Shown here: piece after piece, positions 29,449-37,880 of the stretch
Position numbering within the stretch: the stretch's first letter is position 1
How the letters are laid out: the number at the start of each line of letters is the position of its first letter
Origin: Nisaea sp.
GTDB lineage: Bacteria; Pseudomonadota; Alphaproteobacteria; Thalassobaculales; Thalassobaculaceae
Direction: 5' to 3'
Assembly: GCF_017640745.1 (NCBI RefSeq)
Contig: NZ_JAEPQA010000009.1
Coordinates: 62,001 to 126,000, forward strand
DNA: 64,000 bases
Notes under the pieces: model-generated
Told to the model about the DNA's origin: nothing
Seen by the model: the letters and a program-made list of their open reading frames with translations, nothing else
Database searches by the model: none
Program-made: the position numbers and the translations under genes

Positions 29449-29963
29449 GCGCCGACCTTCGCCAGCAGCCGCATCAGCTCCTCGCGCTCGGCACCGGTCA
29501 GCGGCGCCAGCAGCTCTTCCTCGACCCTGAGGTGGTTCACGACGAGCCCGTCCGCCAGTGCGAAGCCTTCTCCTGTCAGCGCGACCTTGAGGCTGCGCCG
29601 GTCTTTCGGATCGGACCGGCGTTCGATCAGGCCGCGCTTCTCCAGCCGGTCGAGCCGGTTGGTCATGGCCGAGGTCGAAAGCATCATCTCGCCGGCCAGT
29701 TCCGACGGCGTCAGGGTCTCGCCCTTGCCCTGACGGCGCAGGGTCAGCAGCACGTCGAAGCCGGCGCCGTCGAGCCCGGCCTCCGCGACATTGCCCTCGA
29801 TCGCCGTCCGGACCCGGTCGTTCGCCCGGCGGATGGCGCCGCAGATCGCCATGGGCCCCGGATCGAGATCCGGTCGCTCGCGTTTCCACTGTTCGAGAAT
29901 GTTCTCCAGCGGCGCGCCCTGCACGGCGTACGGACGCGATTTTCGCGCGGGCTCTTGACTCAT
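29445..29963 (-). CDS. MarR-family transcriptional regulator
   Basis: Winged-helix repressor of 172 residues. The DNA-binding core reads [20 protein letters not shown] and then [20 protein letters not shown], the standard MarR recognition helix and wing with the DxRS-type Asp/Arg. It has a ~35-residue N-terminal extension before the first dimerisation helix. It is divergent from the EamA exporter gene with an imperfect palindrome between (29999-30027), so it probably represses that exporter and itself, released by a small ligand. Its stop overlaps ugpC by four bases. Confidence 0.9.
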
Positions 29964-29998
29964 CGGCGGTCCTGCATCAAATAGTTCGATATCAAATT

Positions 29999-30027
29999 AT
30001 TCGACATCGGAATATCGATGATCGAAT
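29999..30027. promoter_or_regulatory. Putative MarR operator between marR and eamA genes
   Basis: ATTCGA-CATCG (29999-30009) and CGATG-A-TCGAAT (30016-30027) form an 11-bp inverted repeat with one bulged base around a GAATAT centre. An extra TTCGA half-site lies at 29985-29989. It is AT-rich against GC-rich flanks and sits in the 109-base divergent gap, the usual place for a MarR site. Confidence 0.55.
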
Positions 30028-30072
30028 TAATGAACCGTATCCGACTTGCTCCACCTTGTGAAGGACAGACCG

Positions 30073-30999
30073 ATGTCAGAGTCTCTTGACCGCGGCGCGG
30101 AAGGCGCGCACGCAATACCGATGCTGGCCAACCCCTCCCTCCTGCTGATCGCCACCGGCGCCTTCGTCGGCCTCAATTTCCCGCTTGGAAAGCTCGCGGG
30201 CGATGCCGGGATCTCGCCCATTCTCTGGGCGATGATCCCGTCCCTCGGGGTCGCCGCGATCCTCTTTCCCGCGCTCGCCCTGCGCCGCGCGCTGCGGCGT
30301 CCGGAGCGGAGCGTGGTCCGATTCGCGGTCTTCGGCGGGCTGGTCTCCTTCGTCATCCCGAACGTCATCCTGTTCGCCGTCATTCCCCATGCGGGCGCCG
30401 GCTATATGGGGCTGATGTTCGCCCAGTCGCCGGTCTTCACGCTCGCCTTCTCGGCCCTGCTCGGGCTTAAGACGGCCAACCGGCTCGGCCTTGCGGGCAT
30501 CGCCGTCGGCCTGATCGGTGCCGCCATTGTCAGCCTGACCCGTGGGTCGGGGGCGGATGCGCCGGAGCCGTTCTGGATCATGGCCGGATTCGCGGTGCCG
30601 ATCGCGCTCGCCGTCGGCAACGTTTATCGCAGCATCGCCTGGCCGCAGAATGTCTCGCCGGACGTGCTCGCTTTCTGGAGCCATGGTGCGGCCATCTTCG
30701 GCTTCCTCGCCCTGCTGTTGATCGTCGAAGGCTCCGTGCCGGTCCTGTCGCTCGCGGCGGTTCCCGGGGCGGCGCTGGCCCAGGCCGTCGCGGCGGCCGC
30801 GACCTTCCCGCTTTTCTTCCGCCTGCAGCAGCTCGGCGGCGCGGTGCTGCTGAGCCAGATCGGCTATGTCGCGGCCTCCGTCGGCCTGGTTGTCGCCACC
30901 ATTCTGCTCGGCGAACGCTACAGCTGGGAGACCTGGGGCGGCGCCGTGGTGATCGCCGCCGGGATCGCGCTCACGGTGCTGGCCCAGCGCCGGGGCTGA
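30073..30999 (+). CDS. EamA/DMT-family exporter (first copy)
   Basis: Membrane protein of 308 residues with about ten hydrophobic helices in two EamA halves. Visible repeat features are GAFVGLNFPLGKLA at the start of the first half and LLGERYSWETWGGAVVIAAG near the end of the second, the hallmark end of EamA proteins. It probably exports an amino acid, metabolite or drug; the substrate is unknown. ATG at 30073 has AAGGA about 10 bases upstream. It is divergent from the MarR gene that likely controls it. Confidence 0.85.
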   Translation: MSESLDRGAEGAHAIPMLANPSLLLIATGAFVGLNFPLGKLAGDAGISPILWAMIPSLGVAAILFPALALRRALRRPERSVVRFAVFGGLVSFVIPNVILFAVIPHAGAGYMGLMFAQSPVFTLAFSALLGLKTANRLGLAGIAVGLIGAAIVSLTRGSGADAPEPFWIMAGFAVPIALAVGNVYRSIAWPQNVSPDVLAFWSHGAAIFGFLALLLIVEGSVPVLSLAAVPGAALAQAVAAAATFPLFFRLQQLGGAVLLSQIGYVAASVGLVVATILLGERYSWETWGGAVVIAAGIALTVLAQRRG

Positions 31000-31068
31000 T
31001 CGCGCGGCGGGCGAGATTCTGCCGCGATTCCCCTTCCGTGCCGGGCGCCGGAGCGCTATAGCTCGGCC

Positions 31069-32850
31069 ATGACCTTCGAGCAGACAGCGATCCTCGCGAT
31101 CATCCTCGGCGCCCTCGCGGCCTTCATCTGGGGCCGCTACAGGATCGACCTCGTCGCCCTGCTGGCGCTCCTGCTGGCGGTGGCGGCGGGGGTCGTCGAT
31201 CCGGCGCATGCCTTTGCCGGCTTCGGCCATCCGGCGGTGATCACCGTGGTCGCCGTGCTCGGCATGTCGGCCGCGCTGACACGCTCCGGCGCCGTCGGGA
31301 TGATTGCCGAGCGGCTCGCCCAACGCACTGACTCAGAGACCGCGAAGACCTTCTCGCTGGTTGGGCTCGCGGGTTTTCTCTCAAGCTTCATGAACAATGT
31401 CGGCGCGCTCGCGCTCCTGATGCCGGTTGCGCTCTCCGTCGCCCGGCGGGCCGGTCTTTCGCCGTCGCGGCTGCTGATGCCGCTCTCCTTTGCCTCGCTG
31501 CTCGGCGGCATGATCACGCTCATCGGTACGCCGCCGAACCTTATCATCGCCGATTACCGCCGCAACGCCATCGGCGAGGAATTCCACATGTTCGACTTCG
31601 CGCCGGTCGGTCTCGCCGTGGCGCTGGTCGGGATCGTCTATCTCGTCATCGTCGGCGTGCGCCTGGTGCCGAACCGGCGCGGCAACGACGAGGGCAAGCG
31701 GCTGTTCGAGCTCTCCAGCTATGTGACCGAGTTCCGGGTCCCGGCCGGCTCGCGGCTGATCGGCCAGTCGATCCGCGCCCTCGGCGACCGGCACGAGGAT
31801 AGCGGCCGCCCGACCGTGCTGGCGCTGCTGCGCGGCAACGAGCGCGTGGTCCGGCGCCTGACCCGCGAGCCGCTCGCCGAGGGTGACCTGCTTCTGGCGC
31901 ACGGCACGGCGGAACAGATCGAGGCGGCGGTGCAGAAGGGCCTCGAACTGGTCGACGCCAAGGAGCTGGATGCGACCAAGGATTCGGGCGAGGACGCGCA
32001 GCTCGCCGTGGTCGAGGCGGTGATGCCGCCGCGCGCCTGGATCGAGGGCCGCAGCGCCGCCATGCTCCGTCTGCGCTCGCGCTATGGGCTGAACCTGCTT
32101 GGCGTCGCCCGCGGCGGCGCGCCGATCAACACGCGGCTGCGCGACGTGCGCTTCCGGGCGGGCGACGTGCTCATGCTGCAGGGCGATGCCGACCAGATCT
32201 ACGGCACCATCTCGGCCCTCGGCTGCCTGCCGCTGGCGCAGCGCCGGATGAGTCTCGAGCGGCCGAAGATCCTCGCGCCCGCGCTGGTCTTTCTCTCCGC
32301 CATCGTCGCCGCAAGCGCAGGCATCGTTCCGGCGGCGGTCTGTCTCGTGACCGGGCTCGCCGTCATGGTGCTGCTCGACATGATCCCGATGAGCGAGGTC
32401 TACGAGGCGATCGACTGGCAGGTCGTGATCCTGCTGGGCGCGATGATCCCCGTCGGCTCGGCAATGCACGAGACGGGGGCCGCGGGCCTGATTGCCGGCG
32501 TGGTGGCGGACGCGGCTTCCGGTTACTCGCTCTATCTCGTGCTCGCGCTGCTCATCATGCTGACCATGTTCCTCACCGACATGATGAACAACGCGGCGAC
32601 GGCGCTGGTCATGGCGCCTGTCGCGCTTGGTGTTGCCGAACGGCTCTCGGTCAGCCCGGACCCGTTCCTGATGGCGGTGGCGATCGGCGCCTCCAGCGCC
32701 TTCCTGACGCCGATCGGGCACCAGAACAATCTGCTGGTCATGGGGCCGGCAGGCTACAGGTTCAGCGATTACTGGCGGGTCGGGCTGCCGCTCGACCTGA
32801 TCATTCTCGCCGTGGCGGTGCCGCTCCTGCCGATCGTCTGGCCGTTCTGA
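31069..32850 (+). CDS. SLC13-family carrier with TrkA-C (RCK) domains
   Basis: Inner-membrane anion/dicarboxylate-type carrier, 593 residues. Two hydrophobic halves (about 1-210 and 400-593) carry the paired hairpin motifs SFMNNVGALALLMPV and TDMMNNAATALVMAPV (the SNT-like NNVG/NNAA motifs), and IGTPPNLIIADYRR and IGHQNNLLVMGP. Between them, about 220-400, lie two TrkA-C-like domains (RVPAGSRLIGQSIRAL, VRFRAGDVLMLQGDADQI), which usually bind ligand and gate transport. Such proteins may carry sulfate, phosphate or di-acids; the substrate is not decidable. A second EamA gene follows after 7 bases. Confidence 0.9.
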   Translation: MTFEQTAILAIILGALAAFIWGRYRIDLVALLALLLAVAAGVVDPAHAFAGFGHPAVITVVAVLGMSAALTRSGAVGMIAERLAQRTDSETAKTFSLVGLAGFLSSFMNNVGALALLMPVALSVARRAGLSPSRLLMPLSFASLLGGMITLIGTPPNLIIADYRRNAIGEEFHMFDFAPVGLAVALVGIVYLVIVGVRLVPNRRGNDEGKRLFELSSYVTEFRVPAGSRLIGQSIRALGDRHEDSGRPTVLALLRGNERVVRRLTREPLAEGDLLLAHGTAEQIEAAVQKGLELVDAKELDATKDSGEDAQLAVVEAVMPPRAWIEGRSAAMLRLRSRYGLNLLGVARGGAPINTRLRDVRFRAGDVLMLQGDADQIYGTISALGCLPLAQRRMSLERPKILAPALVFLSAIVAASAGIVPAAVCLVTGLAVMVLLDMIPMSEVYEAIDWQVVILLGAMIPVGSAMHETGAAGLIAGVVADAASGYSLYLVLALLIMLTMFLTDMMNNAATALVMAPVALGVAERLSVSPDPFLMAVAIGASSAFLTPIGHQNNLLVMGPAGYRFSDYWRVGLPLDLIILAVAVPLLPIVWPF

Positions 32851-32857
32851 GCAGGAC

Positions 32858-33778
32858 ATGGCAGAGGATCTGAAGCGCGAGGGGCTGATCGACCCGAAGC
32901 TCCTGCTCCCGCTGCTCATGCTGACCCTGCTCGGCTGCCTCTGGGGGCTATCCTTCTCGCTTTCCAAGATCGCGGCGATGGGCGGGGTGCATCCCTTCGC
33001 CTATGCCTGGATGCAATCGACCGGCGCGGCGGTGTTCCTCACCCTGGTCTGCTGGAAGAAGGGGATCCCCTTCGAGATCGACCGGCCGCATCTCGTCTTC
33101 TTCCTTGGCGCCGCCTTCATCGGCCTGGTGCTGCCGAACATCAACATCATCACCACGGCGAAACACATTCCCGCCGGCGTGATGAGCACGGTGATCTCGA
33201 CCGTGCCGGTGCTGGGCTACGTCCTCGCGGTCGCCTTCCGCATCGAGGGCTTTCGCTGGAACAGCGCCATCGGTATCTGCCTCGGCCTGGTCGGGGCGCT
33301 GATGATGGTGCTGCCGGAGACCAGCCTGCCCTCGCGCGATATGGTGCCCTGGGTGCTGATGGCCTTCCTCACCCCGGCGCTCTATGCCTGCAGCGGGATC
33401 TACAGCGACCGCATGCGGCCCGAGAGCACGCACTCGCTGGCCGCCGCGCGCGGCATGCTGATCGTCGCCTCGCTCGGCACCCTGCCGCTGATGCTCGCGG
33501 TGGACGGCTTTTATCCGCTGATGGCCGACCCGGGCCCGACCGACTACGCCATGCTCGGGCAGATCGCGATCTCCTCGGTCGCCTATATCCTCTATTTCGA
33601 GGTGCTGAAGCGGGCCGGGCCGGTCTTTCTCAGCCTGGTCTCCTACATGGTCAACCTGTTCGGCCTGTTCTGGGGCTGGGTGGTGTTCGGCGAGATCCAT
33701 TCGCTCTGGATCTGGGGCGCGGTCGGTTGCGTCTTCACCTCGATGGTGCTGGTCAATCTCGGCCGCAAGGCGCGCTGA
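32858..33778 (+). CDS. EamA/DMT-family transporter (second copy)
   Basis: Ten-helix drug/metabolite transporter of 306 residues. The first half starts LLGCLWGLSFSLSKIAAM; the end of the second half is FGEIHSLWIWGAVGCVFTSM. It is not close in sequence to the EamA protein at 30073, so it is not a recent duplicate. It is 7 bases downstream of the SLC13 gene and probably co-transcribed. A strong bidirectional terminator follows its stop. Confidence 0.85.
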   Translation: MAEDLKREGLIDPKLLLPLLMLTLLGCLWGLSFSLSKIAAMGGVHPFAYAWMQSTGAAVFLTLVCWKKGIPFEIDRPHLVFFLGAAFIGLVLPNINIITTAKHIPAGVMSTVISTVPVLGYVLAVAFRIEGFRWNSAIGICLGLVGALMMVLPETSLPSRDMVPWVLMAFLTPALYACSGIYSDRMRPESTHSLAAARGMLIVASLGTLPLMLAVDGFYPLMADPGPTDYAMLGQIAISSVAYILYFEVLKRAGPVFLSLVSYMVNLFGLFWGWVVFGEIHSLWIWGAVGCVFTSMVLVNLGRKAR

Positions 33779-33787
33779 AAACGAAAA

Positions 33788-33809
33788 CGCCCCGGCCGGG
33801 GCCGGGGCG
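33788..33809. terminator. Bidirectional terminator
   Basis: Perfect 10-bp stem CGCCCCGGCC (33788-33797) with GGCCGGGGCG (33800-33809). On the minus strand it is followed by TTTTCGTTTT, giving a strong terminator for the aldolase gene; on the plus strand it follows the EamA stop by 10 bases, with weaker downstream bases. Confidence 0.85.
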
Positions 33810-33836
33810 CTCTCTCAAAAATGTATTCTCTGACGC

Positions 33837-34763
33837 TTACGCGGCGAGGGCGGGCAGCTCGAAGTTCACGGCGTCGAGCTCGCTGACCAGCGAGGCCGCC
33901 TTTTCCGCCGGCAGCGGCATGAACGGGGCGCGGACGTTGCGCCAGCTCGCCTTGCCGCTCTCGCGGGCGAGCAGTTCCTTCAGCGCGGCGGCGGCCGGAT
34001 AGTTCTGCAGCGTCAGGCGCTCGCGGGTCAGCTGCTCCTGCAGCGCCTCGGCATCTGCCGAACCTGCCTTCCAGGCGCTGTAGACCTTGGCGCAGCCGCC
34101 GACCGTGACGTTGCCGGTCGCGGTGATGGTGCCGACGCCGCCGGCCTTCAGAACGTCGAGCAGATAGCGCTCGGTGCCGGCGAAGACGTCGAAGCCCGGG
34201 AACTTCTCGGCCATCGCCTTCATGTTCTCGAAATCGCCGGAGCTGTCCTTCACGCCGCAGATCAGGCCCGGGAATTCCTTCAGCAGCCGGCCGATCAAAT
34301 CATGGCTGAAAGGCACCGCGGACATCTGCGGGAAGTGATAGAGATAGACCTTCATGGCGTCGCTGCCGACGGCCTCGAAGGTGCGGGCGAAATGGGCGAA
34401 GAGGCCCGCGTCGCTCGGGTTCTTGTAGTAGAAGGGCGGCAGCATCAGGACATGCTCGATGCCGATCTCGAGGCTCTTCCTGGTGAGCGCGACGGTGTCC
34501 GGCAGGGCGCAGCAGCCGGTGCCGATCATCAGACGGTCCTTCGGCAGCTTCGAGGCGCCGAGCTTGTCGAGGAAGGACAGCCGCTCGTCGACGGAGAGCG
34601 AGTTCGCCTCGCCGGTGGTGCCGAACAGCAGCACGCCGTCGCAGCCTTTATCCAGCAGCCAGGCGGTATGTTCGAGGGTGAGGTCGGTATCGACCGAAAG
34701 ATCGTCGTTGAAGGCGGTGAGGCCGGCGGCCATCACACCCTTGATGCGCGGGCTAGAGCTCAT
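33837..34763 (-). CDS. Dihydrodipicolinate synthase/N-acetylneuraminate lyase family aldolase
   Basis: Class I TIM-barrel aldolase of about 308 residues. The Schiff-base Lys is in CGVKDSSGD, the catalytic Tyr in VYLYHFPQMS and the substrate loop in LFGTTGEANSLS, all family hallmarks. The GTTGE block fits either DapA or other pyruvate aldolases; the sequence departs from canonical DapA and the gene is far from lysine genes, so another keto-acid substrate is likely. ATG at 34763 has AGGAG 8 bases upstream; a GTG two codons earlier is less likely. Confidence 0.88.
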   Translation of the reverse strand: MSSSPRIKGVMAAGLTAFNDDLSVDTDLTLEHTAWLLDKGCDGVLLFGTTGEANSLSVDERLSFLDKLGASKLPKDRLMIGTGCCALPDTVALTRKSLEIGIEHVLMLPPFYYKNPSDAGLFAHFARTFEAVGSDAMKVYLYHFPQMSAVPFSHDLIGRLLKEFPGLICGVKDSSGDFENMKAMAEKFPGFDVFAGTERYLLDVLKAGGVGTITATGNVTVGGCAKVYSAWKAGSADAEALQEQLTRERLTLQNYPAAAALKELLARESGKASWRNVRAPFMPLPAEKAASLVSELDAVNFELPALAA

Positions 34764-34891
34764 GCGCACTCTCCTTGTCTGGCGGGGCGAAAAGAAGCGG
34801 GAGCTTAGTCCGACGCGGATTTCCCGGCAAGCGGCGCCGCGCCCGCGATGTGGAAGAAGTTTCGTGCTGCGTGCGCTGAAATCGGCGGGTT

Positions 34892-35497
34892 TTACCCGGC
34901 GATGCGCTTGGTCAGGTCCGCGGCGATCTCCTCCGGCTCCGCATTGAAGCCGTAGTGGCTGACATAGCGGCCGTCCGGGCCCATCAGGTAGGTCACCGTC
35001 GAGTGGTCCATCAGATAGTCGCTGAACTCCTCGCTCTCGACCTTCTGGTAGAACACCCGGTAGGCCTTCGCGACCTCGGCGATCTCTTCCGGCGTCCCGG
35101 TCAGGTAATGGATCTTGTCGTGGAAATGCTGCGAATAGGCGGCGAGCGCGGCGGAGGTGTCGCGCGCCGGATCGATGGTGATGAAGACCGGCTCGACCTT
35201 GTCGCGGACCGCCGGGTCCAGTTGGTCGAGCGCTTGGGTCACCACGGTCAGGGTCGTCGGGCAGACGTCCGGGCAGTAGGTGTAGCCGAAGAAGACCATC
35301 ATGTAGCGGCCCTTCAGATCCTCGTTCGTCAGCGTCGCGCCGGTCTCGTCGGTCAGGCTGAAGGGGCCGCCGACAAGGTCCGCGGTCTCCGTCTGGCCGA
35401 TCCGCCCGCCGCTGACCAGCCAGTAGCCGGCCGCGATCGAGCCGACCAGGGCGAGGCCGAGGAAGGAGACGAGGAAGAGGAAGGTCTTTTTCGACAT
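34892..35497 (-). CDS. SCO1/SenC-family copper chaperone
   Basis: Membrane-anchored thioredoxin-fold protein of 201 residues that delivers copper to the CuA site of cytochrome c oxidase. One N-terminal transmembrane helix (about 5-27) anchors it with the domain outside. The copper ligands are C75 and C79 in YCPDVCP and H165 in MDHSTVTYLMGPDG. Length and order match SCO proteins. No oxidase gene is adjacent in this window. Confidence 0.94.
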   Translation of the reverse strand: MSKKTFLFLVSFLGLALVGSIAAGYWLVSGGRIGQTETADLVGGPFSLTDETGATLTNEDLKGRYMMVFFGYTYCPDVCPTTLTVVTQALDQLDPAVRDKVEPVFITIDPARDTSAALAAYSQHFHDKIHYLTGTPEEIAEVAKAYRVFYQKVESEEFSDYLMDHSTVTYLMGPDGRYVSHYGFNAEPEEIAADLTKRIAG

Positions 35498-35568
35498 GAA
35501 TCTATCCCGGTGCCTGCGCCGGCCCGTCTCCGGGCCGGGCGTTCACGGCGCTATATGGCGGCGCGGCG

Positions 35569-36240
35569 TCAGTATTTCGAGAGCGCGCTGCGCAATCCGT
35601 CCGCCTCGGCCGAGGTGAAGCGCCGTTCTATCAGGATTTGCTTGGGAGAGGCGGCGGTGCGGTAAAACGCCTCATTCTGCGCGGGCTGGGTCTTGATCAC
35701 CGCCCCGTCGAGGGCGCCGCCGCCGAAGAGGCCCTTTGATTTGGCGAAGGCGATGAAGTCCGCGCCGAGGGACCCGGCGCTGGAGGCCCCGACGCCGCCG
35801 CCGATGGTGCCGACCGCCACGCTCGCATCGGCGCCGAACTTGAGCTGGTCGCTCATGAGCGAGTTCAGGCCCTTCTCGGTCATCACGACGAGCAGGATCT
35901 GTTTCGCCTCGACGCCGATCTGCAGGCCGATGCTGCCGGCGGCGAGCGAGTAGAAGGCGGGATCGCTCCAGTCGCCCGGCGCGGTGCGGGCGACGAGCAC
36001 GCCCTTGCCGTATTCGCCGCCGACGATGAGCCCGGCTTTGACCAGTTCCGGGATGATCAGCACGCCCTTGGCCTTCTTCAGATAGTCGGCGACCGGGCCG
36101 ACCGCGCCGGGATCCGTGGTGAGGTCCTGCAGCGTCAGTCGGGCCTTCTCGACGATGAAGGCGGGGCTGTCGTCGGCCCGCGCCGGACCGGCCGCGAACG
36201 CGGTTGCGAGCAGCAGTGCGGCGAAAATCGTGAAGCGCAT
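35569..36240 (-). CDS. YSC84/SYLF-domain exported protein
   Basis: 223-residue exported protein with an N-terminal signal peptide (cleaved around ARA-DD). The SYLF lipid-binding fold is recognisable from AKGVLIIPELVKAGLIVGGE, YGKGVLVAR, FYSLAAGSIGLQIGVEAKQI and a C-terminal GGGVGASSAGSLGAD / AFAKSKGLFGG block. Eukaryotic SYLF proteins bind phosphoinositides; the bacterial role is not established to my knowledge. It is on the same strand as SCO but 71 bases away. Confidence 0.88.
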   Translation of the reverse strand: MRFTIFAALLLATAFAAGPARADDSPAFIVEKARLTLQDLTTDPGAVGPVADYLKKAKGVLIIPELVKAGLIVGGEYGKGVLVARTAPGDWSDPAFYSLAAGSIGLQIGVEAKQILLVVMTEKGLNSLMSDQLKFGADASVAVGTIGGGVGASSAGSLGADFIAFAKSKGLFGGGALDGAVIKTQPAQNEAFYRTAASPKQILIERRFTSAEADGLRSALSKY

Positions 36241-36317
36241 GGTCGGTCCCCCGGTGATCCTATCCGTCTGATCTGACGGTAAAATACTAGAAGAACCTTG
36301 TGGCGGGAATGTGAAGT

Positions 36318-36941
36318 TCAGAAGCCCGCGGGAAGGTTCACGCCACGCAGCCTCCAGGAGGGCTCCGCGGCACCGCCCGGAAAGTGGTCCGCGAGGCTGA
36401 GGGAGAGCGGCGCAACTTCCAGCGACAGGGCGACCTCAGGCGTCAGTTTCAGCACTACCGCGAGTATGGCCCGGATCGATCCGCCATGGCCGACGAGGAC
36501 GATTTCACGGCCCTTGAACTGGTCATTGAGGGTCGCGACGGCGGGCGCCACGCGTGCCATGAGGTCGGCGAAGCTCTCGCCGCCGGGCGGACGGTTGCGG
36601 GCGGGATCGTCCCAGAAGGCTCTGTAGTCTTCCTCACCCGTGTCCGCGAGCGCCGCATGGGTCCGGCCTTCCCAGGCGCCGAAATCCTGTTCGCGGAACG
36701 CCTCCTCGACGATTTCCTCATCCGCCGCCCATCCCGCACCACGCAGCATCTGCGCTGTGTCGGACGTCCGCCTGAGCGGCGTGGTGACCAGCACCGCATT
36801 CGCCGGGAGCCGGGACGCGATCCCGCGCAGCAGGTCCCCGTCCTGATCTTCCGCCGCGACATCGGTCCGCCCGTAGATCGTGCCTGTCGCGACGGCGGCC
36901 GGGGCGTGGCGCAGCAGGTGCCAGCGGGTCGGAGCACTCAT
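36318..36941 (-). CDS. cobC: Histidine phosphatase CobC (alpha-ribazole phosphatase type)
   Basis: 207-residue phosphoglycerate-mutase-like phosphatase. The phosphohistidine is in HLLRHAPAA (about H12; RHA in place of RHG), the second His in VLVGHGGSIR, and EAFREQDFGAWEG carries the acidic partner. ATG at 36941 overlaps the cobS stop as ATGA, so the two are translationally coupled; that context makes the last steps of cobalamin assembly (alpha-ribazole-5'-phosphate dephosphorylation) the natural role. An upstream start at 37004 would add residues read inside cobS. Confidence 0.88.
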   Translation of the reverse strand: MSAPTRWHLLRHAPAAVATGTIYGRTDVAAEDQDGDLLRGIASRLPANAVLVTTPLRRTSDTAQMLRGAGWAADEEIVEEAFREQDFGAWEGRTHAALADTGEEDYRAFWDDPARNRPPGGESFADLMARVAPAVATLNDQFKGREIVLVGHGGSIRAILAVVLKLTPEVALSLEVAPLSLSLADHFPGGAAEPSWRLRGVNLPAGF

Positions 36942-37753
36942 AGCGGCCAGAGGAACCCGGCGGCGCCGGTAGGCAGCGCGGAGAGGGCGAGCAGGACGAA
37001 ACATTCCACCACCTGCTCGCTGCCGCCGAGCACGTCGCCGGTATAGCCGCCGATCTGGCGCCGGGCGAGCAGGGCGGTGGCAAGGGCGGCGATACTTGCT
37101 GCCAGGAGCGCCGCGATGAAGCCGAAGCCGGGCAGAAGCGAGAAGGTAAGGAGGGTCCCGAGGGCGATGCAGAGCCCGGTCGTGACAGCTTTCGGCCGCC
37201 CGGCACCGGTCCCGAGGCCGCTTGCCGTCGCGGGCGGGAGGAAATAGGCGATTGGCAGGATCGCGCTGCGGCCGAGGATGTGCGCCGCCGCGAAAGCGCA
37301 GGCGGCGAGTATGGGCGAGGCGACGGCGATATTCGCGAGCGCGGCGGCCTTGAGACCGGTCGCGAGCACCAGCGCGAGCACGCCGTAGCTGCCGACCCGG
37401 CTGTCCCGCATGATCTCAATCTTGCGTTCCTTGGTGCCGCCGCCGCCGAACCCGTCGGCGAGATCGGCGAGACCGTCCTCATGCAGGGCGCCGGTGACGA
37501 ATGCGGTGACGGCGAGCGCGCAGAGCGCGGCCGCGAGCAGCGGCAGTCCGGCCGAGGCGCCGAGCCAGAGGGCGCCGCCGCCGAGCGCGCCGGTCAGGAG
37601 ACCGATCAGCGGGAAAGCCCAGCCCGCATGCATCAGCGGCCGGTCGGTGCGGGCCAGGGCCGGGACGGGCAGGCGGGTCAGGAACATCGCGGCATGGGCA
37701 AGATCGTCGGCCCACCAGGGGCGCCGCACGGGCGCCGGTCTCTCGCTCGCCAT
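36938..37753 (-). CDS. cobS: Adenosylcobinamide-GDP ribazoletransferase CobS
   Basis: Integral-membrane enzyme of 271 residues that joins adenosylcobinamide-GDP to alpha-ribazole(-phosphate), the last step of cobalamin synthesis. Conserved blocks are FLTRLPVP, the Asp-rich GALHEDGLADLADGFGGG, IMRDSRVGSYG and the end IGGYTGDVLGGSEQ. Several hydrophobic helices are present. It is divergent from cobT (128 bases) and overlaps cobC by four bases. Confidence 0.95.
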   Translation of the reverse strand: MASERPAPVRRPWWADDLAHAAMFLTRLPVPALARTDRPLMHAGWAFPLIGLLTGALGGGALWLGASAGLPLLAAALCALAVTAFVTGALHEDGLADLADGFGGGGTKERKIEIMRDSRVGSYGVLALVLATGLKAAALANIAVASPILAACAFAAAHILGRSAILPIAYFLPPATASGLGTGAGRPKAVTTGLCIALGTLLTFSLLPGFGFIAALLAASIAALATALLARRQIGGYTGDVLGGSEQVVECFVLLALSALPTGAAGFLWPL

Positions 37754-37880
37754 CTTTCCCCGCTCTCGTCGTGCCGGACTGATCCCGCGGCGGCGCCGGC
37801 CGTCGCCCGCGGACTATGCATTGGCCGTCCGGACCTGTATAGGGGGCGGCAATCCGAAAGACACTTCCCGGCTGGCAGCG

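Noticed and set aside
37754-37880. Cobalamin riboswitch between cobS and cobT
   Set aside because: The gap is too short and lacks a recognisable B12 box.
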